Source: CAVUAT01 sp963848045 | Lineage (GTDB): Bacteria; Actinomycetota; Thermoleophilia; Solirubrobacterales; 70-9 | Assembly (NCBI GenBank): GCA_963848045.1 | Contig: CAWKCC010000004.1 | Coordinates: 682,001-746,000, forward strand | Reading direction: 5' to 3' | DNA length: 64,000 nt | Part shown: piece after piece, positions 24,593 to 32,009 of the stretch | Position numbering within the stretch: the stretch's first letter is position 1 | Layout: every line of letters starts with the position of its first letter | The notes under the pieces: model-generated | Seen by the model: only the letters and a program-made list of their open reading frames with translations | Told to the model about the DNA's origin: nothing | Databases searched by the model: none | Program-made: the position numbers and the translations under genes

Positions 24593-24873
24593 CGCCTGCG
24601 GCGCCGCCTGAGCGCCACCAGGCCGCCCGCGACAAAGCCGACGACCGCCGCTCCGATCAACAGCTCGGTCTTGTGCTTGGCGACCTGGGCGCCGAGATCG
24701 GTCGCCTGACCCCAGCGCACGCGCAGGGCATCCACCGACCGGGCCAGCTCGTGGCGCTGCTGGACGACGTCGTCGCGGATCTGGGCCGCCGAGCGGGACC
24801 CGGGGGGCGGCGGGACTCGCCCATTGCCCGTCGTGGCCGTGGCGGCCTGAGATGCCGAAGTGCCTGCTTCCAT
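24589..24873 (-). CDS. DUF3618-like small membrane protein
   Basis: 94 residues. A Pro/Gly/Ala-rich start, then SAAQIRDDVVQQRHELARSVDALRVRW, the amphipathic helix typical of actinobacterial DUF3618 proteins, then one transmembrane segment (LLIGAAVVGFVAGGLVAL) capped by six Arg facing the cytoplasm. The ATG overlaps the stop of the holin-type gene (ATGA). The order DUF4235, holin-III, DUF3618 is a recurrent actinobacterial set of small envelope proteins whose role is not established. Its stop codon lies in the CTAG shared with degV. Confidence 0.82.
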   Translation of the reverse strand: MEAGTSASQAATATTGNGRVPPPPGSRSAAQIRDDVVQQRHELARSVDALRVRWGQATDLGAQVAKHKTELLIGAAVVGFVAGGLVALRRRRRR

Positions 24874-25451
24874 CAGCTTGATCCCTCGCTTTCCAAATCG
24901 GTCTTGATTCCCTTGGCCTGTTCGATCGCCATCTCGGGCGTCGGCGGCGAGGCTTTCTGGAACGAGCGGTAGGCGATCAGCCCTCCGACCGCGGCCACGA
25001 TGAGGAACACCGCGGCCTCGACCAGGAAGCCGGCCCAGACGTCGTTCTCGAAGAAGAGGTCGTTGAGCAGCCAGGCGACGCCGTGCATGATCAGCACCAG
25101 CGCCGTCAGCAGGAAGACCCCGGCGACGATCGCGCTCGCGCCACCCTGCAGGAGCTTGTTGAACTTCTCGGTCACCTCGGTCTTGGCGAGCTCGATCTCC
25201 TCGCGGACCAGCAGCGTGGCCCGGTCCGTGATCTCGAACACCAGCTCCCCCACCGTCATCTCCTCGGGCTCGCGACCGCCGTCGACGGCGCGCTCCTGGT
25301 GCTCGCTGGGGGGCGCCTGCCCCGCCGCCGGCGGTGCGCTCGCCGCGCCTGTGTCGCCGGCCGCCGCCCCACTCGTGGCGCTGCCGCCGGCCGGGGCGCC
25401 GCCGGTGCCTGCGCCCGCGGGTGCCGATGATTTGTCGTTTCGCTCGCTCAC
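24873..25451 (-). CDS. Holin superfamily III-like membrane protein
   Basis: 192 residues. The first 60 are low-complexity Ala/Gly/Pro/Ser; then MTVGELVFEITDRATLLVREEIELAKTE, the signature helix of the putative actinobacterial holin-X family, followed by two hydrophobic segments (about 105-130 and 140-162) and an acidic tail. Despite the name, these chromosomal proteins are not phage holins; nothing phage-like is nearby. GTG 25451 overlaps the stop of the small gene upstream and its own stop overlaps the next start, giving a coupled three-gene operon. Probably an envelope or stress protein. Confidence 0.85.
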   Translation of the reverse strand: MSERNDKSSAPAGAGTGGAPAGGSATSGAAAGDTGAASAPPAAGQAPPSEHQERAVDGGREPEEMTVGELVFEITDRATLLVREEIELAKTEVTEKFNKLLQGGASAIVAGVFLLTALVLIMHGVAWLLNDLFFENDVWAGFLVEAAVFLIVAAVGGLIAYRSFQKASPPTPEMAIEQAKGIKTDLESEGSS

Positions 25452-25582
25452 TCGGGCGGCTCCTCGTTGAAGACACGCCGGTAGAGAACCTCGGAGACCC
25501 TATGGGCGGCCAGCGTGGCGAGGGCGCCGATCACCGAGAGCATCGCACCCCAGACGAGCTTTCTGACCACATCGCTTTCCAC
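25448..25582 (-). CDS. 44-residue DUF4235-like membrane protein
   Basis: A GTG at 25582 preceded by AAGGAGACGCG opens a 44-residue frame whose TGA overlaps the holin-type gene start. The peptide has a short charged start, VRKLVWGAMLSVIGALATLAA as one membrane span, then a basic helix (RVSEVLYRRVF) and NEEPPE at the end. That layout, with KLVW at the front and EEPP at the end, is the DUF4235 pattern, although known members are usually about 80 residues and this one is about half as long. Operon position, ribosome-binding site and overlap all support a real gene too small for default gene callers. Confidence 0.72.
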   Translation of the reverse strand: MESDVVRKLVWGAMLSVIGALATLAAHRVSEVLYRRVFNEEPPE

Positions 25583-25641
25583 CGCGTCTCCTTTTCGCGC
25601 CAACCGAGCCGTGCCGAGCAGTTAATCACTTCGGCGGCTGG

Positions 25642-26265
25642 CTAGCCGGCGACCCGCTCGGTCGCGGGCCGAGGCTCGAGGCCGCCACAGATCGTCTCCA
25701 CCATCAGGCCCTTGGCCTGCTCGAAGTCCTCGTCGGAGCCCGGCACGACCCCGAAGATCCAACCGGTCAGCAGCTGCTCGATCGCCCCGTAGAAGAGCAT
25801 CGCGGCGAAGTCGGGGCTGACGTCGTCACGAAACTCGCCCGTGGCCTGCGCGTCGCCCACGATCTTGGCGATCTGGTCGTATGCCTGGCGGATCTCGGGC
25901 AGGTGCGTGCGTCCGAACGAGTTCGCCGCGCGGGTCACCTCCACGATGATCACCTTCATCAGGTCGGGGTCGTGGCGGTAGGACTCGATGATGAAGCCCG
26001 CCGCCGCCTCGAGCTTGTCGCGCGGGGTCGAGAGCTCGGCGTCGGCCTCGCGGATCGCCTCCAGCAACAGCGACCAGCGCTCCGAGAAGAGCTCGTTGAG
26101 CATCTGATCCTTGGAGTCGAAGTAGTGGTAGACCAGCCCGTAGGCGACACCGGCCTCCACGGCGATGTCCGAGACGCGTGCGCTGTGGAAGCCCTGTCGC
26201 GCGAAGACCGTGATCGCCGCGTCGAGGATCGCGCGGCGCTTGTCCGTGGGCTTGCCGCTGGCCAT
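25642..26265 (-). CDS. TetR-family transcriptional regulator
   Basis: 207 residues. The N-terminal helix-turn-helix is standard TetR: RRAILDAAITVFARQGFH, then VSDIAVEAGVAYGLVYHYFDSKDQML. The C-terminal ligand domain is acidic and helical and resembles regulators of fatty-acid or acyl-CoA genes, but the ligand is unknown. ATG 26265 overlaps the stop of the nitrilase gene (ATGA), so the two are one operon. The palindrome at 27154-27167 upstream of the operon is a good candidate for its operator, which would mean autoregulation. No drug-efflux pump is adjacent. Confidence 0.93.
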   Translation of the reverse strand: MASGKPTDKRRAILDAAITVFARQGFHSARVSDIAVEAGVAYGLVYHYFDSKDQMLNELFSERWSLLLEAIREADAELSTPRDKLEAAAGFIIESYRHDPDLMKVIIVEVTRAANSFGRTHLPEIRQAYDQIAKIVGDAQATGEFRDDVSPDFAAMLFYGAIEQLLTGWIFGVVPGSDEDFEQAKGLMVETICGGLEPRPATERVAG

Positions 26266-27092
26266 CAGGAGGGCGCCGCCTCGGGCCAGCCGTAGGCCTC
26301 GGGACGGCGGTTGCTGAGGGAGGGAAGGCTCGTCCGCATCTCGTCCTGGATCGCGAAATCGAGCTCGGCCGCGACGAAGCACTCGGTGTCCGGCGCCTGC
26401 GCCAGCACCACCCCCCAGGGGTCGATGATCATCGAGCGCCCGAAGCTCTTGTAGTGGGGAGGCGCCTCGCCGATCTGGTCGGCGGCGACGATGAAGGCCT
26501 GGTTCTCGATCGCCCGCGCCCGCAACAGGACCTCCCAGTGGTCGCGGCCGGTGTGCTCGGTGAAGGCGGCCGGCACGCTGATCACGCGCGCGCCCCGCAG
26601 GGCGAGGATCCGGTAGAGCTCGGGAAAGCGAAGGTCGTAGCAGACGCTGAGCCCGACCCCGACTCCGCCGGCGTCGGCCACGACCAGCTCGCTGCCTGGC
26701 TCCTCGGCCTCGGACTCGCGGTAGGCCACCCCGCCTACATCGACGTCGAACATGTGGACCTTGCGATAGGCGGCTCGCATGACGCCGTCGGACCCGATCA
26801 GCACAGAGGTGTTGAAGAGCTTCTCGCGCCCCTCGACCGATTCGGAGACGCTGCCGGCGACCAGGTGGATCCCCAGCTCGCGGGCCCAGCCCGCCGCCGC
26901 CGACAGGGCAGGCCCGCTGAGCGGCTGGGCAGCGCGCCGCAGCGCCTCGGCCGACCCCAGCGTGGTCCACTTCTCGGGCAGGACCACGAGCTCGGCACCG
27001 TCGGCGGCCGCAGCGCGCACCAGAGACTCGGCGACCCGCAGGTTGCGCTCGTAATCGTCGCCTGTATTGAGCTGTACAGCGGCCGCCCGCAT
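26265..27092 (-). CDS. Carbon-nitrogen hydrolase (nitrilase superfamily, omega-amidase-like)
   Basis: 275 residues. The Glu-Lys-Cys triad of the superfamily is visible: Glu in VVLPEKW, Lys in YRKVHMFDVDV, and nucleophile Cys151 in SVCYDLRFPE. YRKVHMFDVDV and the overall length point to the Nit2/omega-amidase branch rather than true nitrile hydrolases, so the substrate is likely an amide such as 2-oxoglutaramate, or a deaminated thiol metabolite. It is co-transcribed with the TetR gene. The start has GAGGA about 11 bases upstream. No cofactor is needed by this family. Confidence 0.9.
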   Translation of the reverse strand: MRAAAVQLNTGDDYERNLRVAESLVRAAAADGAELVVLPEKWTTLGSAEALRRAAQPLSGPALSAAAGWARELGIHLVAGSVSESVEGREKLFNTSVLIGSDGVMRAAYRKVHMFDVDVGGVAYRESEAEEPGSELVVADAGGVGVGLSVCYDLRFPELYRILALRGARVISVPAAFTEHTGRDHWEVLLRARAIENQAFIVAADQIGEAPPHYKSFGRSMIIDPWGVVLAQAPDTECFVAAELDFAIQDEMRTSLPSLSNRRPEAYGWPEAAPS

Positions 27093-27153
27093 CGTTTCGA
27101 TCCTCGTCTTCGTCCCTCCTCCGGCACTCGCGAGGCCGCGACCCGGGTTCGGC

Positions 27154-27167
27154 TGACTGACCAGTCA
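27154..27167. promoter_or_regulatory. TetR-type operator palindrome
   Basis: TGACTG-AC-CAGTCA, perfect 6-bp arms around a 2-base centre, matches the form of known TetR-family operators. It lies 62 bases upstream of the nitrilase-TetR operon start and 187 bases upstream of the cyclase gene, so it is most likely the autoregulatory site of the TetR protein. The remainder of the 261-base intergenic stretch shows nothing I can name. Confidence 0.6.
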
Positions 27168-27353
27168 ATCTAGCGCCGATTCGCACCCGCCGCGGTCGCC
27201 ACCCTGCCATCAGGCTTGTCGCAGCGATCCCTGATCGGAGGCCCATCGTGAGCTCGTCCTCCTCTCCACCCTCTCTCGCACCCCTCTCGGACGGCCGACA
27301 CACGGGATCGCAGACTGGCCGCCATACTCCAACGACTCAATGAGGAGGCGAGC

Positions 27354-30300
27354 GTGAACCAGGCAGGACGGCCCGAGGCGAGTTCGTGCCGGGCATGCGG
27401 TGCCCACAACGCGAAGGACGCGGACTTCTGCGGGGCTTGCGGGGCCAGCCTCGAGCCGATCCGGCCCTGCCCTCGGTGCGGCCGCGAGAACCCGGCCGGC
27501 CAACGATTCTGCAATGGCTGCGGAGCGGCGCTCGGCGAGGGCGCGGAACAGCCGACCGAGGCGCCTCCGGCGCAGGGAGAGTCCGACGGCGAGCGCAAGC
27601 AGGTGACCGTGCTGTTTGCCGACGTCAAGGGCTCCATGGACATGGCCGAGCAGACAGACCCCGAGGAGTGGCGCGAGATCATGCAGCGCTTCTTCTCGCT
27701 GCTCTCCGAAGGCGTCCGGCGCTTCGAGGGCACGGTCGACAAGTTCACGGGCGATGGGATCATGGCCCTGTTCGGGGCACCGATCGCGCACGAGGACCAC
27801 GCACCGCGGGCGTGCTTCGCGGCGCTGCAGATCGAAGAGCTGGTCTCGGAATACGCGGCCGAGCTGCGCCGCACCAAGGGGCTCAGCTTCTCGGTGAGGA
27901 TCGGGATCAACTCGGGCGAGGTGGTGGCCGGCGAGATCGGCGAGGACGACCAGCCCGCGTACACCGCCGTCGGGCACACGGTCGGCCTGGCGCAGCGGAT
28001 GGAGGGGCTGGCCGAGCCCGGCAAGGCGTACCTGACCGAGCATGCGGCGAAGCTCGCAAGCGGCTACCTGGAGCTCGAGGACCTCGGCGAGTTCGAGGTC
28101 AAGGGGGCCAGCAAGCCGATCGGCGTCTTCAAGCTGGTCGGCGTGGGCTCGGCGCGCTCGCGCCTCGACCTCTCGCGTGAGCGCGGGCTCTCGCGCTTCG
28201 TCGGGCGCGCCGACGAGACGGCGGTGCTCGAGGACGCGCTCGAGAAGGCCGGCAAGGGCCACGGCGTGGTGATCGGCATCGTCGCCGAGCCCGGCGTCGG
28301 CAAGAGTCGCCTTTGCCACGAGCTCGCGGAGCGCTGCCGCAACCGGGACATCGTTGTCCTCGAGGCGCAGGCCCAGGCGCACGGACAGGCGATCCCGTTC
28401 CTGCCGGTGCTGCAGCTCCTGCGCGGCTACTTCGGGATCGAGGAACGCGACTCCGAGCGGGTCGCCCGGGAGAAGATCGCCGGCCGCATGCTGCTGCTCG
28501 ACGACGCCTTCGCCGAAGACCTGCCGCTGATCTTCGAGTTCCTGGCCGTCCCCGACCCGGAGCGCCCGCCGCCAAAGATCAGCGCCGAGGCCCGCCAGCG
28601 CGCTCTGCGCGGAATCATCCGCAGGCTCTTTGCGGCGCGGGGCACCAAGCAGACGGTGGTGCACGTGCTCGAGGACCTGCACTGGATGGATGAGGGCAGC
28701 GACGAGTTCCTGGCCGAGATGGTCGGCGCGGTCGAGGGCACGGCGACCCTGGCGGTGCTCAACTTCCGGCCCGAGTACAAGGCCGAGTGGATGCACTCAC
28801 CCATCTACCACCGGATCTCCCTTGCTCCGCTCGGGCCCGAGTCGACCGGCGAGCTGATCACGGCTCTGGCCGGCCGAGACCCCTCGCTGGACGGCCTCGC
28901 CGAGATGATCCACGAGCGCACCGGCGGCAACCCGTTCTTCATCGAGGAGGTGGTTCGCGAGCTGGTCGAGACCGGCGTCCTGGAGGGCGAGCGGGGCGAC
29001 TACCGGCTGGTCGGATCGGTCGAGGACACGGGCGTCCCGCCGACCGTGCAGGTGATTCTGGCGGCGAGGATCGACCGCCTGGAGCCGGCTGCCAAGGCCG
29101 TCCTGCAGTCGGCCTCGGTGATCGGCAAGGAGGTCCCCGAGCCGGCGCTGCGGCGCGTCAGCGGCCTCGACGAGGAGCCGCTCGATGCCGCGCTCAAGGA
29201 GCTGATCGCGGGCGGCTTCGTGTTCGAGCAGGAGATCTACCCCGAGCGCATTCTCGCCTTCAGCCACCCGCTCACCCAGGAGGTCGCCTACGGCTCCCAG
29301 CTCGGCGAGCAGCGCGCCGCCGCCCATGCGGCGACGGCACAGGCGGTGATCGAGCTCAACCCGGAACGCCACGACGAGCTGGCCGCGCTGATCGCCCAGC
29401 ACCTGGAGCAGGGCGGCGAGACGCTGGAGGCGGCGCGCTGGAGCGCCCGCGCCGCCCACTGGGCCGGATACAGCCACCCCGAGGACGCGCTGCGCCTCTG
29501 GCGCAAGGTCGCCGAGCTCGCCGACCAGCTCCCTGAGTCGGACGAGACCCTGGCGCTGGCGACATCCTCGAGGGTGCTGCAGCTCGACTACGCCTGGCGG
29601 CTGGGGATGGAGGCTGAGCAGGTGGCGTCGCTGTTGGCCGAGGCGCGTGAGATCGCCACCCGGACGGGAGACCTGCGCTCGCTCGCCCTGCTCGAGATGC
29701 TGGGCTCCGCCCGTCCCGGCATGGACCAGGAGGCAAGCGCCTGGACCGCCGGCGTCACAGAGGCGATCCGGCTGGCCGACGGCTCCGGCGACGACGCGAT
29801 CCGGGTCGCCCTGCGGGTCGCGGGCTCGTACTCGTTCTTGTGCGCGGGTCGGTTCGATGATGTCGAGCGGGTCCTGGACGAAGCCAAGGAGATCGCCGGT
29901 GACGATCCGACGGTGGGCGCGGGGCTGGTGCTCGGCTGCCCCTTTGCGTGGGCGCTGATGGCGAGGGGGATGATGCGCCGCGAGGCCGGGGACTGGGATC
30001 AGGCTGAGGGGTTGTTCAAGTCAGCGCTGCGGATCGCCGCCGAGCAGGGCGACCCCGAGACCGAGAGCTGGACGCGCGGAAATCTGGCGGCGATGCTCGC
30101 GATGCGGGGGGACACCGATGCAGGCCTCGCCCTGGCGCAGCGCAACTACGAGCTGACCGAGCAACTCGGCGACGTCTTCTCGCGAAGCTGGGCGCTGTTC
30201 AACCTCGGCTACGCGCGCTTGGCGAGCGGCGACGCCGAGAGCGCGCTCGCCGCGGTCGAGCGCGCCGAGGAGCTCCTTCGGGATGCGATGGGCGCCGGGG

Positions 30301-30590
30301 GCGAGGCCGAGGCGTGGCGGGGGGCCACCCGTGCCGAGGCCCTGCTCGCGGCCGGCAGAGCCCCGGAGGCGCTCACCGAGGCCGAGCGCTGCGCCGCGAT
30401 CGCCCGCGAGCGGGGCATGCTCTGGTCGCTGCCGCGCTGCCTGCGAGTGCTCGCGCTTGCGAGAGCCGAGCTGGGCGAGCCGGGCGCCGAGGAGGCGCTC
30501 GAGGAGGCGGCCGAGGTCGCCGCGCGGGTCGGCGTCCAGTTCGAATCGCAGCTGATCGAGGAGCAGCGGGAGGCGGTCAGGGCCGGGTAG
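27354..30590 (+). CDS. Zinc-ribbon / class III nucleotide cyclase / AAA ATPase / TPR regulatory protein
   Basis: 1078 residues. Two CxxC-x10-CxxC zinc ribbons (Cys12-29 and 39-56), then a class III cyclase domain (about 80-265), an ATPase domain from about 275 with Walker A AEPGVGKS and Walker B VLEDLHWMDE, and a long alpha-helical TPR-like C-terminal half. In the cyclase, metal-binding Asp90 and Asp134, Lys130, Thr204 and the transition-state Arg215 are present, but the transition-state Asn is Gly211 and the usual GD is GH (208), so activity may be weak or altered. GTG 27354 has GAGGAGG upstream. Likely a large signal-sensing regulator (LuxR/STAND-like layout without a DNA-binding domain); the signal is unknown. 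Confidence 0.88.
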   Translation: MNQAGRPEASSCRACGAHNAKDADFCGACGASLEPIRPCPRCGRENPAGQRFCNGCGAALGEGAEQPTEAPPAQGESDGERKQVTVLFADVKGSMDMAEQTDPEEWREIMQRFFSLLSEGVRRFEGTVDKFTGDGIMALFGAPIAHEDHAPRACFAALQIEELVSEYAAELRRTKGLSFSVRIGINSGEVVAGEIGEDDQPAYTAVGHTVGLAQRMEGLAEPGKAYLTEHAAKLASGYLELEDLGEFEVKGASKPIGVFKLVGVGSARSRLDLSRERGLSRFVGRADETAVLEDALEKAGKGHGVVIGIVAEPGVGKSRLCHELAERCRNRDIVVLEAQAQAHGQAIPFLPVLQLLRGYFGIEERDSERVAREKIAGRMLLLDDAFAEDLPLIFEFLAVPDPERPPPKISAEARQRALRGIIRRLFAARGTKQTVVHVLEDLHWMDEGSDEFLAEMVGAVEGTATLAVLNFRPEYKAEWMHSPIYHRISLAPLGPESTGELITALAGRDPSLDGLAEMIHERTGGNPFFIEEVVRELVETGVLEGERGDYRLVGSVEDTGVPPTVQVILAARIDRLEPAAKAVLQSASVIGKEVPEPALRRVSGLDEEPLDAALKELIAGGFVFEQEIYPERILAFSHPLTQEVAYGSQLGEQRAAAHAATAQAVIELNPERHDELAALIAQHLEQGGETLEAARWSARAAHWAGYSHPEDALRLWRKVAELADQLPESDETLALATSSRVLQLDYAWRLGMEAEQVASLLAEAREIATRTGDLRSLALLEMLGSARPGMDQEASAWTAGVTEAIRLADGSGDDAIRVALRVAGSYSFLCAGRFDDVERVLDEAKEIAGDDPTVGAGLVLGCPFAWALMARGMMRREAGDWDQAEGLFKSALRIAAEQGDPETESWTRGNLAAMLAMRGDTDAGLALAQRNYELTEQLGDVFSRSWALFNLGYARLASGDAESALAAVERAEELLRDAMGAGGEAEAWRGATRAEALLAAGRAPEALTEAERCAAIARERGMLWSLPRCLRVLALARAELGEPGAEEALEEAAEVAARVGVQFESQLIEEQREAVRAG

Positions 30591-31212
30591 GGGCGGCCCG
30601 GGCCGGTGCCCCGGAGAGCCGGCCGAGCCCCGGCACGAAGCGGCCGACGCGGCGGGCGTAGCGGAGGTAGGGCTCGCCATGGGTGCGGAGCAGGTGGGGC
30701 TCCTCGACCAGGCGCACCTGGATCTGCAGGCCGGCGACCAGCAGCGCCCCCGCGGCCAGCGCGACCCAGGTGGGGACGAGCAGGGCGAAGCCGATCCAGG
30801 CGATCACCATGAACGTGTAGATCGGGTTGCGGCAGAGGCGGAAGACGCCGCCGGTGACCAGAGAGGTGCGCTCGGCTGGGTCGACGCCGATTCGCCAGGA
30901 GGAGCCCATGGCGATCTGCGCGGCGAAGGTGCCGACGATGCCAATCGTGGTGAGAGCGAAGCCCGCGAGATGGGCGGTGGTCGTGTCGAGCGCTTCCCAG
31001 GGCTCGACCGCGTCGGCGAGCGCCAGCGCGGGGTTGATCGTGCCCAGCACCAAGGCGGCGAGGAACATCGAGCCGCCGATCAGCTCGATGCGCGGGGCGC
31101 CGCGCAGGCTCGAGATCCCGGTGGCACCCGTGGTGCGGAGTGCCACCGCGACCCGCAGTCCGAAGGCGAGCAGCAGGTAGGCGAACATCAGGATCAGGGC
31201 TGCGGCGGCCAC
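30577..31212 (-). CDS. Isoprenylcysteine/phospholipid methyltransferase-like membrane protein
   Basis: 211 residues with about five hydrophobic segments. The C-terminal part, GGVFRLCRNPIYTFM then VEEPHLLRTHGEPYLRYARRVGRFVPG, is the SAM-binding and catalytic signature of the ICMT/PEMT family, integral-membrane enzymes that methylate prenylated thiols or acids or phospholipid head groups. It is divergent from, and 32 bases away from, a gene encoding a degenerate prenyl-synthase-like protein, which makes an isoprenoid substrate attractive, but this is inference. Its 3' end overlaps the end of the cyclase gene by 14 bases (convergent). Confidence 0.86.
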   Translation of the reverse strand: MAAAALILMFAYLLLAFGLRVAVALRTTGATGISSLRGAPRIELIGGSMFLAALVLGTINPALALADAVEPWEALDTTTAHLAGFALTTIGIVGTFAAQIAMGSSWRIGVDPAERTSLVTGGVFRLCRNPIYTFMVIAWIGFALLVPTWVALAAGALLVAGLQIQVRLVEEPHLLRTHGEPYLRYARRVGRFVPGLGRLSGAPARAAPTRP

Positions 31213-31230
31213 TCCCGCCCCAGTCTCGTC

Positions 31231-31236
31231 TATCGT
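31231..31236 (+). promoter_or_regulatory. Leaderless -10 element of the pseudo-prenyl-synthase gene
   Basis: TATCGT ends eight bases before GTG 31245, the same spacing as at 39396, 51588 and 55662. It favours GTG 31245 over ATG 31239, which would be only two bases from the -10 box. Confidence 0.45.
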
Positions 31237-31244
31237 CGATGTGG

Positions 31245-32009
31245 GTGCAAGACGCGACGCTCAGCGAGGTGTTCTCGGAGGCGGTCGGCGAGGTTCGCGG
31301 CGGTGACGCCAGCCGCCTGGTCGCGGTCACAGCGCAGGGCCACGACGAGGCGCTGGCCGCGCGAGCCGCCGAGCTGGTCGCCATGCTCGAATCGGCGGCG
31401 CGAGCGGACGCCGGCGTCCACGGCCTGGCCATGGCTGAGTCCCTCGACGCCGTCCGCGACAATCGCGAGGCGGCGCTGGCCGGCGCCTGGCTGGTGGCCA
31501 GCTCGGCCGAGCTCGCCGCCAAGCTCGGCGAGCAGCCGCTGCTGCTTCAATCCCGGGCCGCCGCACGTATCGCGCGGGGGTTGATGATCGAGGCCGAGGA
31601 CCTCTACGACGCGGGCCGCCCGGTGGCTCGCGCCGTCGAGGCCGCGAGTTGCCTCAGCGGCAGCCTGTTCGGGCTCGGGGCCGCGCTCGGAGGCTGGGTG
31701 CGAGGCGCGTCCGGCGGCGAGCTGCGAGCCCTGGAGCGGGCGGCGGCCGAGCTCGGCCTGGCCGCGAGGATCCGCATCGAGCTGGCGGCTCTCTCCCCCG
31801 ATCACGAGCAGCCGGGCGCGGCCCTGGCGCGGGGCGTCTACTCCGTTCCCGTGGCCTTCGCGCTTGAGGCCGAGCCGGAGCTCGCCGCCTCACTCGGCGG
31901 CGCCCTCGACGCCGCGGAGCTGCCCGGGCTGGCCGGGCGTGTGCTCGAGCGGGGCGGACCGGCGGCCGCGGAGCTGGCGGCCGAACGCGAGCAGGCGGGG
32001 CGGGCGTGA
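31245..32009 (+). CDS. Degenerate polyprenyl-synthase-like protein, catalytic motifs absent
   Basis: 254 residues, all helical. The central and C-terminal parts follow the polyprenyl diphosphate synthase pattern: RIARGLMIEAEDLYDAGRP (the E-rich helix before the substrate Lys), ASCLSGSLFGLGAALGGWV (the K-T-x-x-LF helix), then ELGLAARIRIELAAL, ARGVYSVPVAFALEAEPEL (the G-x-x-T-L-P helix). Both Asp-rich motifs that bind magnesium are missing; the second reads RIELA (about 177-181). It cannot be an ordinary prenyltransferase; a carrier, partner or binding subunit is more likely. It overlaps the next gene (GTGA), which carries a second such domain. The fold assignment is from pattern reading. Confidence 0.66.
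   Translation: MQDATLSEVFSEAVGEVRGGDASRLVAVTAQGHDEALAARAAELVAMLESAARADAGVHGLAMAESLDAVRDNREAALAGAWLVASSAELAAKLGEQPLLLQSRAAARIARGLMIEAEDLYDAGRPVARAVEAASCLSGSLFGLGAALGGWVRGASGGELRALERAAAELGLAARIRIELAALSPDHEQPGAALARGVYSVPVAFALEAEPELAASLGGALDAAELPGLAGRVLERGGPAAAELAAEREQAGRA

Noticed and set aside
24873..25451. Phage origin for the holin-type gene
   Set aside because: The family name is historical; no phage or lysis genes are near, and the gene is in a stable actinobacterial operon.
31239..31241. ATG as start of the degenerate prenyl-synthase-like gene
   Set aside because: Only two bases separate it from the TATCGT box, too close for a leaderless start; GTG 31245 fits the spacing seen at other genes. 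Not fully excluded.
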